This document shows, piece by piece, positions 8,966-18,741 of a stretch of 64,000 bases of DNA (positions are counted from its first letter, which is position 1; every line of letters begins with the position of its first letter). The translations under genes were made by a program, and so were the position numbers. This DNA is from JANMZO01 sp963763135 (GTDB lineage: Bacteria > Actinomycetota > Acidimicrobiia > Acidimicrobiales > JANYDT01), in NCBI GenBank assembly GCA_963763135.1, contig CAVXNJ010000001.1, positions 439,333 through 503,332 of the forward strand, given 5' to 3'. The notes beneath the pieces are model-generated. The model was not told the DNA's origin, did no database searches, and saw only the letters and a list, made by a program, of their open reading frames with translations.

Positions 8966-10229
8966 TCATAGGACTCGTTCGAGCGCCAGACGGTATGCGT
9001 CACGATGAAGTTCGGCCGAATGTTGCCAGGTAAAGAGCCCAGCGCGTCTGCAATCGAGCGCTCTTCGCGGGCGGGGCATCGGGGCCCGTGCCGGCTCGCA
9101 AAGCGAGCAACAGGCCTTCGCTGAGCGACTCCACCGAGCGCGGATCGACCAATACCGCATCCGATCCGGCGACATCGGCCATGACGGAATCTTGACTAGT
9201 CACGACGCTCGTTCCGCACGCGAGGGCCTCCAGCACCGGCATGCCGAAACCTTCCTCCAGCGACGGGTAGACGAACACCGCCGCGTTGCGCAGCAATGCA
9301 GCCACGTCGCCATCCGGCACGAAGCCCAGACGGTTGGTCGAGGCCGGCGCAAAATGCTGGACCGCTTCCCAGGCACCGGGCCAGCTCTTTCCTCCGACCA
9401 CGAGGCTGAGGTCGGGCTCGGCCAGCCGGCCGAAAGCCTGCAACAGCGTGGCGAGATTCTTGTGCGGCGCGATCGCCCCCAGCCACAGCACATAGCGACC
9501 GGTGATTCCATGACGCTGCAACACAAGCGAATCCGCCTCATCGGTCTCGGGCATGGCCGGATGGAAACGGTCGGCGTTGATTCCGTGGGGAGCCACCACG
9601 ACGGGGACGTCGACATCGACGAAGCGATGCAGTTCCCGAGCGGTGCGGTCGCTCACACACACGAGCGCATCTGCATGCCGGGCCGCGAAACGGATGGACG
9701 ATTGGAAGAGCCGACGTTTGGAGGGCGAATGAAGATGCGGCAGGGAGAAGAACGTGAGGTCGTGGATGGTGACGACGTGCGCCAGTCGACGACGACCAGT
9801 ACCGGTTCGACCGCCACCACTTCGACCAGCCCTCGATGCCGGTCGAGAGAGCCGGTTGGGCCACGAAAGTGTTTGCGCCCGAGGCATCGTGTAGTGCGGC
9901 GAATGCAACACCCCGACGTTGGCGGCCGAAGCGGTCCGCTCCAGCGAAACCTGCTCCCAGGCGAGCCGCGCCAGCCGTGAGGTCGGAGCGGCTCCGACCA
10001 CCCGAGCGCCATCGCGCACGTCGAAAAGCTCCCGGGTTCCGCCGCTGCCCGCTGACGCCCGGAGGCGTTGATCAATCAGCACCGGGTCCACTCCGCATCC
10101 CGGAAGGTGCCGCACCAACTCAGTGACGTACCGAAGGACTCCTCCAGAACTCGCATGAATCGCTGTCACATCGATTGCAACGTCGAAGCGATCGGACCCC
10201 GGCGGCTCTGCTCCCCCAGCCATTGTCAT
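8966..10229 (-). CDS. GT4 glycosyltransferase, frame broken near its end
   Basis: A GT-B family 4 glycosyltransferase: N-terminal acceptor domain (DVTAIHASSGGVLRYVTELV), linker to VLWLGAIAPHKNL, and donor-site motif YPSLEEGFGMPVLEALACG with the EX7E glutamates. The start is ATG 10229, in a 4-bp ATGA overlap with the upstream gene. As given the frame stops at 9000 with an untypical tail, while another frame encodes FTWQHSAELHRDAYRLALERVL, the usual GT4 C-terminus, ending at 8966. One extra base between about 9030 and 9085 explains this; restored length is 420 residues. It forms an operon with two more GT4 genes. Confidence 0.8.
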
Positions 10230-11317
10230 ACGGTCCGCCGCCCCGACTCCATGAGCGCCCGCCATGCGTCGGCGTGGGCATCAGCCGCGATTTTCCAGGT
10301 CTGGGCCGTTGCGAAGGAGCGGCCACGTTCGACGAGCGTTGCTCGCAGGTCGTCGTCGGTCGAAACACGAAGAAGACCGCGTCCGATGTCGTCGACGTCG
10401 AGGGGATTCACGAGGAACGCACGATCGGAATCCACGCTCGGTACCGCTGACGCGACAACCGGAACACCGGCTCGCATCGCTTCAACCGGCGGCAAACCGT
10501 AACCCTCGACCAGAGGAACGTAGGCGAATGTTCGAGCGGTGGCCAGCAGCTCGGCCAGACGATCATCGGTCACGGGTCCAAGGAGCTCGACCCCCTCCTG
10601 CCCGTCTCCGACGACCGGTTTCTCACCCGTCCGCCCGCTCCAGCCTTTCGGCCCGACAATGTAGAGGGGCCATGGTTCGGGTAGACGTTTTCGTATGCGC
10701 GCATAGGCTTCGATGAGTCGCGACAGGTTCTTACGCGGTTCCTGGGTGGACACGGCCAGGAGGAATTCGCCGTCGGACACCCGTGGCAACAACGGGAGGT
10801 GGTCACTTCCCTCGCCCACGATCGATAAGCGCGCTGACGAAACTCCCGACTTGATCAGCTCATTCGCGGTGGACGTTGACGGGACGAGCAGAGTGGCGTC
10901 GGAGGCGAGGGCCCGACCCAACGCGCGCTCATGGAAGGCCCGACCGCGTTCAGGGTAGAACTCGGGGTGGGTTCGCCACGCGACGTCGTGCAGGAACATT
11001 GAGGACCTGGCTCCTGATTTCTTCCGAAGCGATGGGAATGCAAGCGAGGTGGCGTGCACCACGTCGGCACCGCGCGGCGCCTTCACCAGTTCGTGTTCCC
11101 ACAGGAACGCGAGCCCACGATGACCCCAGGGCGAGTTGATCACCCGGCCCCAGGCAGCTAGCGGGTCGGGACGCTCGGACGCCCGACTGGCCAGGAACGC
11201 GATCTCGAGGTCGGGATGATTGCCTTCGGCGAGCCCCTGCACCAGGCCGCGAATGTATGTACCGATACCACCCGGGACGGGCTGGCGCATCTGCTGCGCG
11301 ACCACCGTTACGTTCAT
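10226..11317 (-). CDS. GT4 glycosyltransferase
   Basis: A 363-residue GT-B enzyme starting at MNVTVVAQQMRQ; ATG 11317 overlaps the preceding stop by ATGA, which argues against a longer upstream start. N-terminal glycine-rich acceptor motif PGGIGTYIRGL, donor-domain entry LLAVSTQEPRKNLSRLIEAY, and EGYGLPPVEAMRAGVPVVAS with the two conserved glutamates that hold the sugar nucleotide. Family 4 uses retaining chemistry; mannosyl or rhamnosyl transfer is typical, but the substrate cannot be read. It is the middle of three coupled GT4 genes. Residues 3-5 of the ORF upstream of this start show no family match. Confidence 0.88.
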   Translation of the reverse strand: MNVTVVAQQMRQPVPGGIGTYIRGLVQGLAEGNHPDLEIAFLASRASERPDPLAAWGRVINSPWGHRGLAFLWEHELVKAPRGADVVHATSLAFPSLRKKSGARSSMFLHDVAWRTHPEFYPERGRAFHERALGRALASDATLLVPSTSTANELIKSGVSSARLSIVGEGSDHLPLLPRVSDGEFLLAVSTQEPRKNLSRLIEAYARIRKRLPEPWPLYIVGPKGWSGRTGEKPVVGDGQEGVELLGPVTDDRLAELLATARTFAYVPLVEGYGLPPVEAMRAGVPVVASAVPSVDSDRAFLVNPLDVDDIGRGLLRVSTDDDLRATLVERGRSFATAQTWKIAADAHADAWRALMESGRRTV

Positions 11318-12501
11318 CGGTGCGCCCGTGACTTCGCCGAGGAACGGGCCGGTTTGTCCGCCGAGACCGCAATCGACCGGTAGACGGAAGCAAGCTCGTC
11401 TCCCGCCCGGCCCCACGTGTACGAAGCTGACCGCTGGAATCCTGCGGCGATTAGCGTCGCGCGGACATCGTCGTTCGTATGCACACGTAGCAACTGTTCA
11501 GCGAGGGCTTCATGGTCCCCGACGTCAACGAATTCGGCGGCACCCCCCAACACCTCGGGGAGCGAGCCGGCCCGGGAACTGACGACCGGCGTTCCGTGCT
11601 GCATCGCTTCCAGCGGCGGGAGACCGAAACCTTCATAGACACTGGGGTACGCGAGAGCCCGGGCGTTGCGCAGGAGCCACGGCTTCTCCTCTTCGGTCAC
11701 GTAGCCGAGGCGAACGATCCGCGACGCGACCGGGCTTGGCAACCGGTCCACCAGCTCGGCCAGGTCGATCGCTCCCCATCCGTCGCCGCCCGCGATGACC
11801 AGGCGCAGCTCGGCGTCGTGCGAGGCGAGCTCCGCAAACGCCCGGACCAAGGTCTCGTAACCCTTGCGAGGTTCGACCGTGCCCAGAGCCAGGACAAACG
11901 GTTGACCGCCGGTCGCCGCCGCTAGACGTTCGGCCGACGGCGTCGACAACGGAGTCGCCGCGGCAGCGTCGATCGGGCGCAGCCCGGGTTTCACCACGTG
12001 GATGCGGTCGGGCCCGAGTCCTGACCATTCCGCGAGCTCGTCGCCGACAAATGCCGAATCGACGTGTGCGTGGGCACCGCGGTTGAATGCCCGCCGGAGC
12101 AGGGTCGGATACTGCAGGGTGTCCTCAGTGCACATCTCGGGAAATCGGACCACGGTCAGATCATGGACGCTGGCGAGGGCCGCCCCCGACCGCGTCGGAG
12201 GAACGACGTAGTTCATGCCATGTACGACATCCACGCGTCCTGACCACAGCTCGACCGGCGGGAAGTTCGAGCGCAGCCACATGGCCCGCAGCACTCGCGC
12301 CGGGAGCGGCGGAATTCGGGCGTGCAGTTCACCAGCGATGGCGGAGCGACCCCGCATGGTGGCGGCGTAGAACACCAGGTCGAGCTCGCGGTGGCGGCGA
12401 AGTTCCTCGACGAACCCGGCCACCAGGTTTCCAATACCGGTGCGGGTTCCGGCGAGCGGCGTCACGTCAAAGGCCACTCGCAACGGGTTACGGGCGTCCA
12501 C
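11314..12501 (-). CDS. GT4 glycosyltransferase
   Basis: A 395-residue GT-B enzyme with TRTGIGNLVAGFVEEL near the N-terminus, VLALGTVEPRKGYETLVRAF opening the donor domain, and YPSVYEGFGLPPLEAMQHG with the EX7E motif. It is the first gene of the three-gene GT4 operon and faces away from the GT2 gene starting at 12571, so a divergent promoter lies in 12502-12570. The C-terminal 20 residues are basic and poorly conserved. Likely role: a cytoplasmic or membrane-surface sugar transfer in assembly of the glycan exported by the Wzm/Wzt-like transporter. Confidence 0.88.
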   Translation of the reverse strand: MDARNPLRVAFDVTPLAGTRTGIGNLVAGFVEELRRHRELDLVFYAATMRGRSAIAGELHARIPPLPARVLRAMWLRSNFPPVELWSGRVDVVHGMNYVVPPTRSGAALASVHDLTVVRFPEMCTEDTLQYPTLLRRAFNRGAHAHVDSAFVGDELAEWSGLGPDRIHVVKPGLRPIDAAAATPLSTPSAERLAAATGGQPFVLALGTVEPRKGYETLVRAFAELASHDAELRLVIAGGDGWGAIDLAELVDRLPSPVASRIVRLGYVTEEEKPWLLRNARALAYPSVYEGFGLPPLEAMQHGTPVVSSRAGSLPEVLGGAAEFVDVGDHEALAEQLLRVHTNDDVRATLIAAGFQRSASYTWGRAGDELASVYRSIAVSADKPARSSAKSRAHR

Positions 12502-12557
12502 GCGCGGCTCCTCGCGTCGGCGGCATCGTCATGCCTCGACATTACGGGAACGCCCGG

Positions 12558-12563
12558 TAGGGT
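12558..12563 (+). promoter_or_regulatory. -10 box, leaderless GT2 gene
   Basis: TAGGGT is followed by only 7 nt before ATG 12571, and no Shine-Dalgarno fits in between. Confidence 0.6.
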
Positions 12564-12570
12564 CTGTGCG

Positions 12571-13764
12571 ATGCGCGACAGCGAGCCCACCGAACCCATC
12601 GGGGTGGTCGTACTCACCTACGAGTCGGATGAAGATCTGTTGGACCGCTGCCTGCGTTCGGTCGTGGCCGCCTGGCAGAACGACGGGGCCACCGACGGTC
12701 CGGCTCCGATCGTCGACATCGTCGTCGTTGACAACCACTCCCCGACCCGCAGCCGCGAGACCGAGGAGTTGAGCCGGCGCCTGGCGGCCGAGACGGGTGC
12801 GCCGGTCCGGTTTATCGCTCTCGAGAAGAACTTCGGCTTCGCCGGAGGTATCAACCGGGGCATCGCGGCCCTGGTGCCCAGCGTGTCGCTGGCGTTCCTC
12901 CTGAATCCCGATGCCGAGGTGGAGCTCACGACGATCAGTCGGTGTGCTGAAGCGTTGCTCGCCGCACCCGTTTCGACGGTGTCCGCCGCGCCGAAGATGC
13001 TCCTCAGTTCCTCGACAGCAAACTCGGCCGCAACAGCCAACGACCCGGCCGCCGCAACCACCGACGTCACGCATCGAAGCCCCGAGGAGTTGCGCGTTAT
13101 CGATGCGATCGCCAACGCCGTCAATGCCAAGGGCGAGGCTTTCAACATCGGCCTCGGTCAGCCCGACATCGGCCAGTACGACCGACCCGAAGCGTGCTTC
13201 GGTCCGTGCTTCGGGGCGGCACTTCTCCGGCGTTCCGCTTTGCAGCCCGATCGCGTCGGCCCGCTCGATGAGACCCTGTTCATGTACTACGAAGACGTCG
13301 AATGGAACTGGCGGGCGCAGATACTCGGGTTTGATTCGGTAACAGTGCCCAGCGCCCGGGTCACGCACGTCATGTCGGCGTCAACGCGGGACCGCCCGTA
13401 CGACTTCAAGTTCCGCCTCACCGAGCGCAACCTGCTCATTGTGGTGATTCTCTGCGTTCCGGGCTTCGACGCGTTTCGCATTGCCGGACGACGCATGATC
13501 GGACTTCTTCTGGGTTCGGTAAAGCAGCACTACCCGATTCCCGGATTGCGGGCGGTGGGCGGGGTGGTCTGGCGGCTTCCGGGCTTACTGGCGCGCCGGA
13601 ACGGTCTGGGTCGACGCCGAATCCGGTCACACGGCGACATTCTGGCGTTCGGCGCGGATGAACAAACGTTCTTCGACGCCGTTCGGTACACCCCGATCGA
13701 TCGGGAAGCCGCTCGCACCTTCGCTGAGCAGCGTCTTCGGTGGCGCGAGGGCACCAGTACCTAA
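12571..13764 (+). CDS. GT2 glycosyltransferase, rhamnosyltransferase-like
   Basis: A 397-residue family 2 enzyme. IGVVVLTYESDEDLLDRCL opens the nucleotide-binding half; IVVVDNHSP and LEKNFGFAGGINRG are the motifs seen in WbbL-type rhamnosyltransferases; LLNPDAEV carries the metal-binding Asp; MYYEDVEWNWRAQILGF is the acceptor/catalytic motif. The central 60 residues hold an Ala/Thr-rich insertion (SSSTANSAATANDPAAATTD). ATG 12571 was chosen because a -10 box sits 7 nt before it and the ORF upstream is unlike any protein. It is monocistronic or leads into the CAP-domain gene. Confidence 0.87.
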   Translation: MRDSEPTEPIGVVVLTYESDEDLLDRCLRSVVAAWQNDGATDGPAPIVDIVVVDNHSPTRSRETEELSRRLAAETGAPVRFIALEKNFGFAGGINRGIAALVPSVSLAFLLNPDAEVELTTISRCAEALLAAPVSTVSAAPKMLLSSSTANSAATANDPAAATTDVTHRSPEELRVIDAIANAVNAKGEAFNIGLGQPDIGQYDRPEACFGPCFGAALLRRSALQPDRVGPLDETLFMYYEDVEWNWRAQILGFDSVTVPSARVTHVMSASTRDRPYDFKFRLTERNLLIVVILCVPGFDAFRIAGRRMIGLLLGSVKQHYPIPGLRAVGGVVWRLPGLLARRNGLGRRRIRSHGDILAFGADEQTFFDAVRYTPIDREAARTFAEQRLRWREGTST

Positions 13765-13793
13765 GTGACAGCGTCTTGGAGCGTTGACTTAAC

Positions 13794-13818
13794 ATAGGAA
13801 ATAGTCCCGATTACCTAT
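13794..13818. promoter_or_regulatory. inverted repeat upstream of CAP-domain gene
   Basis: ATAGGAAAT (13794-13802) and ATTACCTAT (13810-13818) are inverted copies with one mismatch and a 7-nt spacer, about 55 nt before the next start. A TTGACT hexamer (13784-13789) precedes it. It could be an operator; no regulator is identifiable. Confidence 0.4.
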
Positions 13819-13859
13819 ATTCGACGACTCTCCGTGTTTGAGGCGTAGGTCTTCTTGCC

Positions 13860-13865
13860 TATAGT
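13860..13865 (+). promoter_or_regulatory. -10 box, leaderless CAP-domain gene
   Basis: TATAGT lies 6 nt before ATG 13872. Confidence 0.6.
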
Positions 13866-13871
13866 CACCGA

Positions 13872-14465
13872 ATGCAATTTTGGCGGAGAGCAGACCGGAG
13901 GGCGACCCGGATCGGCATTCCGTCCGCCGTGGTGGCCATCGCCGTCGTGTCGGCGCTTGGCGCCCTGCTCCCCGGAACGACCTCGATGGCCTCCTCCCGC
14001 CCCGCCCCGGCCACGGCCCGAACGTCGGCGACCAACCTGGCCGCGTCCTCAAAGGCGAACGCCCAAGCCGCCGCCGAGGCCCAGGCCATGGTCGTCCTGA
14101 CGAACCGCCTCAGGTCATCCGTCGGAGCGGAGAATCTGTCGGTACGCGAGGATCTCACCCGGTTGGCCTGTGAATGGGCGGAAACGCTGGCGGAAGAAAA
14201 CGCTCTGGAGCACAGCCCGTTCATCTTCGACAGGGAGCTGTTCTCCAGCCGGATGGGCCGCGACTGGGGATTGGCGGGAGAGAACGTCGGGACGGGCTCC
14301 GACGTGTACACGATTCACGGCGCGCTCGTCGGCAGCCCGCTCCACTATCGCAACCTGGTCAACCCGGAATTCATCTACGTCGGGATCTGCGTTCGTCATG
14401 GGGCCAACGGAACGGCGTTCGTGACCCAGGAATTCCTCGCCCCGAAGATCAAGCACCGAAGCTGA
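13872..14465 (+). CDS. secreted CAP/SCP-domain protein
   Basis: A 197-residue protein with an N-terminal signal segment (basic start, then IPSAVVAIAVVSALGALLPG, then an Ala-rich stretch). Residues 75-195 fit the CAP superfamily: LTNRLRSSVGAENLSV, LACEWAETLAEENALEHSP, GENVGTGSD and HYRNLVNPEFIYVGICV, where the His and Glu of the shallow cleft are kept. Bacterial CAP proteins of the YkwD type are secreted and mostly of unknown function. The gene follows the GT2 gene by 107 bp and has its own leaderless -10 box. Confidence 0.82.
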   Translation: MQFWRRADRRATRIGIPSAVVAIAVVSALGALLPGTTSMASSRPAPATARTSATNLAASSKANAQAAAEAQAMVVLTNRLRSSVGAENLSVREDLTRLACEWAETLAEENALEHSPFIFDRELFSSRMGRDWGLAGENVGTGSDVYTIHGALVGSPLHYRNLVNPEFIYVGICVRHGANGTAFVTQEFLAPKIKHRS

Positions 14466-14578
14466 ACCCGCACCGGGCAACTGGTCACACGCAACCCGGC
14501 CGTCAGCCCAACCCCATCAGCTCAACCCGGCCGTCAGCTCAACCCCATCAGCTCAACCCCATGAGCCCAAGCCCCAAC
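14466..14578. repeat. short direct repeats between convergent genes
   Basis: About 31-bp units with the core CAACCCGGCCGTCAGC and then CCAACCCCATCAGCTC are repeated twice, with a further partial copy, between 14491 and 14575. The 12-mer AACCCGGCCGTC is also in each 124-bp unit at 49.8-50.1 kb, so the two arrays are related. Confidence 0.75.
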
Positions 14579-15946
14579 TCAGTGCGTCTTCGAGCGCTCC
14601 TGCGGTCGCTTGGTGGCACTCTCGTGGTTCCAGGTCCCGAACAGACTCAGCACACCCTCGGTTTCGTACACCACAGCCGGGCTGACGTCGAAGCGGCATC
14701 CGTCCTGCCACCAGTCATAGGTGTGCGTGCACGGCTCGTTCTGGATGGCGAACGACAGGTCGTAGGTTCCAACGAGTAGCGGGAGACATTTGATCCGGTA
14801 GTCGAAGTGACCCTCGCCTTCGATTACGTCGACGATCTGCTTGGACTCCCGGTTGTTCTCGCCGCTCACGTGCACACCGTCGAGCCGACGGAGACCGAAG
14901 CCGACACAGGTCCGACGGATGGGTTCACCGTTGACCCGGTACCGCAGCCGGAACGTACAGTCGTCGCCGGTGCGGATACTCTCCACCGCTCGACCGGAAG
15001 GGTCAAGGACCTCGACGGAGAGGATCTCCACTTCACCGCTCCCCCAGCGGGTGGCAATGCCGTCGTGTCCGGGGAGACGCGACACGTGAACGGTTCCGAT
15101 GTACGCATCGGCCACCTCCCGCGTGTCGCCGACCGCCTTCAATTTTCCGTTCTGCATCCAACCGAGCCGATCGCACATGGCGCGCAATTGGCCGATGCCG
15201 TGGGAGACCACCACGATCGTCTTGCCGTTGTCTTGCAGTTCAACGAACTTCTCGGCACACCGACGTTGGAACTCCTCATCGCCTACCGCAAGGACCTCGT
15301 CGACCAGCAGCACGTCGGGGTCAACGTTGATCGCAACGCTAAACCCTAAGCGCACATACATACCCGACGAGTAGTTCTTCACGGGCGTGTCGATGAACCG
15401 TTCGAGGCCGGCGAACTCCACGATCGCGTCGAACCGGGAATCGATCTGTCGACGGCTGAGCCCCAGTATGGACCCGTTGAGGTAGACGTTCTCGCGACCG
15501 GAAAGCTCGTGGTGGAAACCTGCGCCGAGTTCGAGAAGCGCGCTTACTTTTCCGTGCACCTTCACGGTCCCGGCGTCGGGGGTCAGAATCCGGGCGAGAC
15601 ACTTGAGGAGGGTTGACTTCCCGCTGCCGTTCTGGCCGATGAGGCCGAACGTTTCACCCTGGTAGATCTGGAAGTCGACGTCGTTGACGGCCAGGAACTC
15701 CTCGTATTTCGCTCGACGTCCGCGAAGCACCGACGCTTTCAGGCTGTCGTTGCGCTCGTGGTAGATCCGGAACTTCTTCGAAACGTGATTGACCTCCACC
15801 GCAACCTGTTGGGCACCGGTTCGGGATCTCGCGGCACTGGAGGTGATCGACCGGTCATCGGCCGCCACGACACGCGGGACATTGCTGGTTCCCTGCGTCG
15901 GAGGCGTTCCAGGCTTCGTCAGCATTTTCGACTTCTTTGCGGCCAT
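14579..15946 (-). CDS. Wzt-like polysaccharide ABC transporter ATPase with C-terminal binding domain
   Basis: A 455-residue protein. After a 50-residue disordered start, VEVNHVSKKFRIYHERNDSL begins the ABC domain: Walker A GQNGSGKST, the family-typical LLELGAGFHHELSGRENVYLNG, signature YSSGMYVRLGF, Walker B VLLVDEVLAVGD and switch His VVSHG. Residues 310-450 form a beta-rich Wzt C-terminal domain that in homologues recognises the finished glycan. The start ATG 15946 shares one base with the upstream stop (TGATG). With the Wzm-like permease at 21.7 kb it should export a long-chain surface glycan. A palindromic site at 15347 puts a rare TTA codon in the signature region. Confidence 0.9.
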   Translation of the reverse strand: MAAKKSKMLTKPGTPPTQGTSNVPRVVAADDRSITSSAARSRTGAQQVAVEVNHVSKKFRIYHERNDSLKASVLRGRRAKYEEFLAVNDVDFQIYQGETFGLIGQNGSGKSTLLKCLARILTPDAGTVKVHGKVSALLELGAGFHHELSGRENVYLNGSILGLSRRQIDSRFDAIVEFAGLERFIDTPVKNYSSGMYVRLGFSVAINVDPDVLLVDEVLAVGDEEFQRRCAEKFVELQDNGKTIVVVSHGIGQLRAMCDRLGWMQNGKLKAVGDTREVADAYIGTVHVSRLPGHDGIATRWGSGEVEILSVEVLDPSGRAVESIRTGDDCTFRLRYRVNGEPIRRTCVGFGLRRLDGVHVSGENNRESKQIVDVIEGEGHFDYRIKCLPLLVGTYDLSFAIQNEPCTHTYDWWQDGCRFDVSPAVVYETEGVLSLFGTWNHESATKRPQERSKTH

Positions 15947-16977
15947 CAGTCGGCCAACCTTCCTGCTCGCATCATTGTCCAGAGTACGTCGGGATCCACA
16001 GTGCAGTGTTCTTTCATCACGCGTCGCTTCGCCAGGAACTTCCGCATTCGCCACAGACCGACGAGGCGGCCCTTCAGAAGATTGGTCAGAAGATCGTTCT
16101 GACCGGTTCGCCGAAGGTGCGCCATCGTATGGAAGTCGGCGCGGATCCCGGAAAGAAGCGCCCGCTTGATGATCGCGGTCGGAAAGTTGGCCAGAACCAT
16201 GCCGGGTTGGTTTCTGTATGTCATGTAGATCGAGAACCCGCTCGCCCGCTTCTGTGAGCTTGCTGACCCCATATGGTAAGCGTACGTACCACTTATGAAC
16301 CAGCTTTCCCAGCCCATCACAAACGCGCGGGCGGCGAGGTCGACATCCTCCAGGTACATGCCCATCTGCTCATCGAAGACGTTGTCGAACGGCTGAACTT
16401 CAAGGAACGATCGTGTGTACACGGCGGCGGCGGCGTTGACCCCGAACACCCGCTCCGTCGGATAGCTACGCACATGCAAGACGCGATTTCCCGCCTGCGT
16501 GGCCTGAAGCGTGCGGGCCACAAAAATGTGGTGACTGTCGATCACTGCGTTGTTCCAGTAGTCAAGTGTCAGACTCTGAAACGATGCGGCGTTCGGGCGG
16601 AGTTGGGCTGCACACACGACGGTCTCTACCCAGTTCGCGGCCAGACGTGCGTCGGAGTTGACGAGCGCCACGTAGCCGACCTCAGGGTCCTCGAACGCCC
16701 GGCGGATTCCGACGTTGTTCGCGTGAGCGAACCCGGAGTTCCAATCGAGTGGAAGCACCGTGACCTCAGGATGCTCGTTTGCCAAATATTTCACCGAGTC
16801 GTCTTTGGAATCGTTGTCGACGACGATGATCGAATGATCAGCGTAGGTCTGCGCCTTCAGGCTCTCGATGCACTCCGGAAGCAGGTCGACGTTGTTCCAG
16901 CAGACGACGACGCTGACCACCTTGCGTCGATGGTTTGCAGTACCGGCGTGGGGCGACGCAGCGGGTCCGGTGCTCAC
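15946..16977 (-). CDS. GT2 glycosyltransferase
   Basis: A 343-residue family 2 enzyme. VVSVVVCWNNVDLLPECIESL and IIVVDNDSKDDSV are the nucleotide-sugar motifs, LVNSDARL the metal-binding site, and GMYLEDVDLAARAFVMGW the catalytic acidic motif. The start is GTG 16977, coupled to the upstream stop by a GTGA overlap; the long N-terminal extension in the same frame is Arg/His-rich and is not coding. It sits between another GT2 gene and the Wzt-like ATPase in one tightly packed transcript. Confidence 0.87.
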   Translation of the reverse strand: MSTGPAASPHAGTANHRRKVVSVVVCWNNVDLLPECIESLKAQTYADHSIIVVDNDSKDDSVKYLANEHPEVTVLPLDWNSGFAHANNVGIRRAFEDPEVGYVALVNSDARLAANWVETVVCAAQLRPNAASFQSLTLDYWNNAVIDSHHIFVARTLQATQAGNRVLHVRSYPTERVFGVNAAAAVYTRSFLEVQPFDNVFDEQMGMYLEDVDLAARAFVMGWESWFISGTYAYHMGSASSQKRASGFSIYMTYRNQPGMVLANFPTAIIKRALLSGIRADFHTMAHLRRTGQNDLLTNLLKGRLVGLWRMRKFLAKRRVMKEHCTVDPDVLWTMMRAGRLAD

Positions 16978-18731
16978 CACGCGGCACCGTGACTCGGGCT
17001 GAACGTGGCATCGAAACCGCGGGTGGGGATGATCGCGCCACCCAGGCGCTCCATCTGTGGGTTTCCGAAGCGCGTCGCCGGATCGGTGGATCCCGTCACG
17101 GTGAACGTGGTGTGGCTCCAGACGAGATTGACCGTGCCCTTGGCGATAGCCGCGTCGCGAATGGATTCCGGCGACAGCGGATGTCCAAGCGTGGGGTTCG
17201 TCTGAGAGCGAAGGAGCGGCCCAAGATCGTCGGTGCGGCACATCATCGCCCGCCCGCTGAGCGCGTCGACATCGCGGACCCACTCAAAGCTGCCGAAAAC
17301 CGAGTCGGACGACTTGGTGCCGAGCACGAGCGGAACGAGTCGTTCGCCGATGTCAACGAGACCCGAGTCGACGATCTGGCGACTCGGAGAAACCACGCGT
17401 GGGCTCACGGCAAACACGTGGGTCTGCAGCAACGCGCCGAGAAGATCGTCGCACCAGTCGCCTGCTTCAGGTGTCGCGTTGCCCGCCAGGATCATCACGG
17501 CCGTCTCGGTGCTCGACAGCGACCGCCACTCGAAACAGTCGATGAGATCACCGATCGAGCGGACCTGCTCGACGGGAACCATGCAGGAACCGAGATCGGC
17601 ATCGGTGACTATCCGACTGATGCGCGCAACGTTGTTGGTGCGCCGGAGAATGCGATCGAGTCGGGCACGAGCGGCCGAGGCGTCGGCGATTCCGAGGAGC
17701 ACCAGGGCCACCCGGTCGTCGACGGGTGGCTGGTGGCGCACACGATAAAAGCCCGGTCGGTTGGCGATCGCTTCGACCGAAGCTTCACGGGCGGTGTCGC
17801 GGAAATGGTCGGTGAGCGCCCTGACGCCGGCGTCGAGTGCCTCGGCTTTGACCGAGAAATTGGCGGCCGTTGAAGTTTCCGCCAAGCGCCAGTGGTAGAG
17901 GACCTTCGGGACGTGCGCTATGCGTGGATCGCCCGGCACTGGTATGCCGAGGTACGCCACGACACGCAGAAGCAGATCGAAATCCTGTGCACCGTCGCAC
18001 GCCGATCGCAGGAGTCCGACATCGGCGAGCACATCGCTGCGGATCGCGGTGAGGTGCGTGATGTAGTTGACGTTGTGCAGCAGATCGGGTGACCAGTCAG
18101 CCTTGAAGTGCGGGGTCAGGCGACGGTCTCCGTCGTCGGAGAGCTTGTCTTCGTCGCTGTAGATCAGCACGGCGTCGGGCCGCGAGCGCAATGCGAGAGC
18201 AAACTCGTTGAGCGTGTGCGGAGAGAGCGTGTCGTCGTGGTCCGCGAACACGACGAACGTGCCTTTGCTCGCGTCGATCGCGGTGATTGCGTGATTCGTG
18301 TTCCCGGAGATGCCTTCGTTGCTCGCAACCCGCACCGATCGAATCCTCGGGTCACTGGCCACATATCGAGCGACCATCGACTGCTTGTCGGTTTGTTGAG
18401 TTGCATCGGCGATCACGAGCTCGAAGTGGGCATACGTCTGGTTGGTGATGCTCGTGATCAACGCAAAGAGGTACCTCTCCAACGTTCCGTCGTACACGCT
18501 GACCACAATGCTGAAGAGCGGGAGTCCAGGCTCGCGATGCCCGACGGTTGGGGCGATCGAGGGGCCGAACATGTACGGCTCCACGTTCTCGATCCAGTAC
18601 TGGTAGTGAGGGTGCCCCGGAGGAAGAGGACTTGGAAGCGGAATGCCAACCGCACGAGCAATCTTTCCCGCGGCAGCGCGGCGGGCGCTCCCTTTGGGCA
18701 GCATGGCCCCGACGACGTTGGAAAGAATCAC
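16974..18731 (-). CDS. GT2 glycosyltransferase with C-terminal extension
   Basis: A 585-residue protein. A GT2 domain spans about residues 70-300: FSIVVSVYDGTLERYLFALI, ELVIADATQQTDK, the motif FADHDDTLSPH with the acidic pair, IYSDEDKL and FDLLLRVV. The remaining 280 residues resemble a second, degenerate glycosyltransferase-like half (VALVLLGIAD opening, no DXD), an arrangement known in O-antigen GT2 proteins. It ends in a GTGA overlap with the next GT2 gene and starts 10 bp after the membrane protein gene. Confidence 0.82.
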   Translation of the reverse strand: MILSNVVGAMLPKGSARRAAAGKIARAVGIPLPSPLPPGHPHYQYWIENVEPYMFGPSIAPTVGHREPGLPLFSIVVSVYDGTLERYLFALITSITNQTYAHFELVIADATQQTDKQSMVARYVASDPRIRSVRVASNEGISGNTNHAITAIDASKGTFVVFADHDDTLSPHTLNEFALALRSRPDAVLIYSDEDKLSDDGDRRLTPHFKADWSPDLLHNVNYITHLTAIRSDVLADVGLLRSACDGAQDFDLLLRVVAYLGIPVPGDPRIAHVPKVLYHWRLAETSTAANFSVKAEALDAGVRALTDHFRDTAREASVEAIANRPGFYRVRHQPPVDDRVALVLLGIADASAARARLDRILRRTNNVARISRIVTDADLGSCMVPVEQVRSIGDLIDCFEWRSLSSTETAVMILAGNATPEAGDWCDDLLGALLQTHVFAVSPRVVSPSRQIVDSGLVDIGERLVPLVLGTKSSDSVFGSFEWVRDVDALSGRAMMCRTDDLGPLLRSQTNPTLGHPLSPESIRDAAIAKGTVNLVWSHTTFTVTGSTDPATRFGNPQMERLGGAIIPTRGFDATFSPSHGAAW

Positions 18732-18741
18732 GAAGGAATTG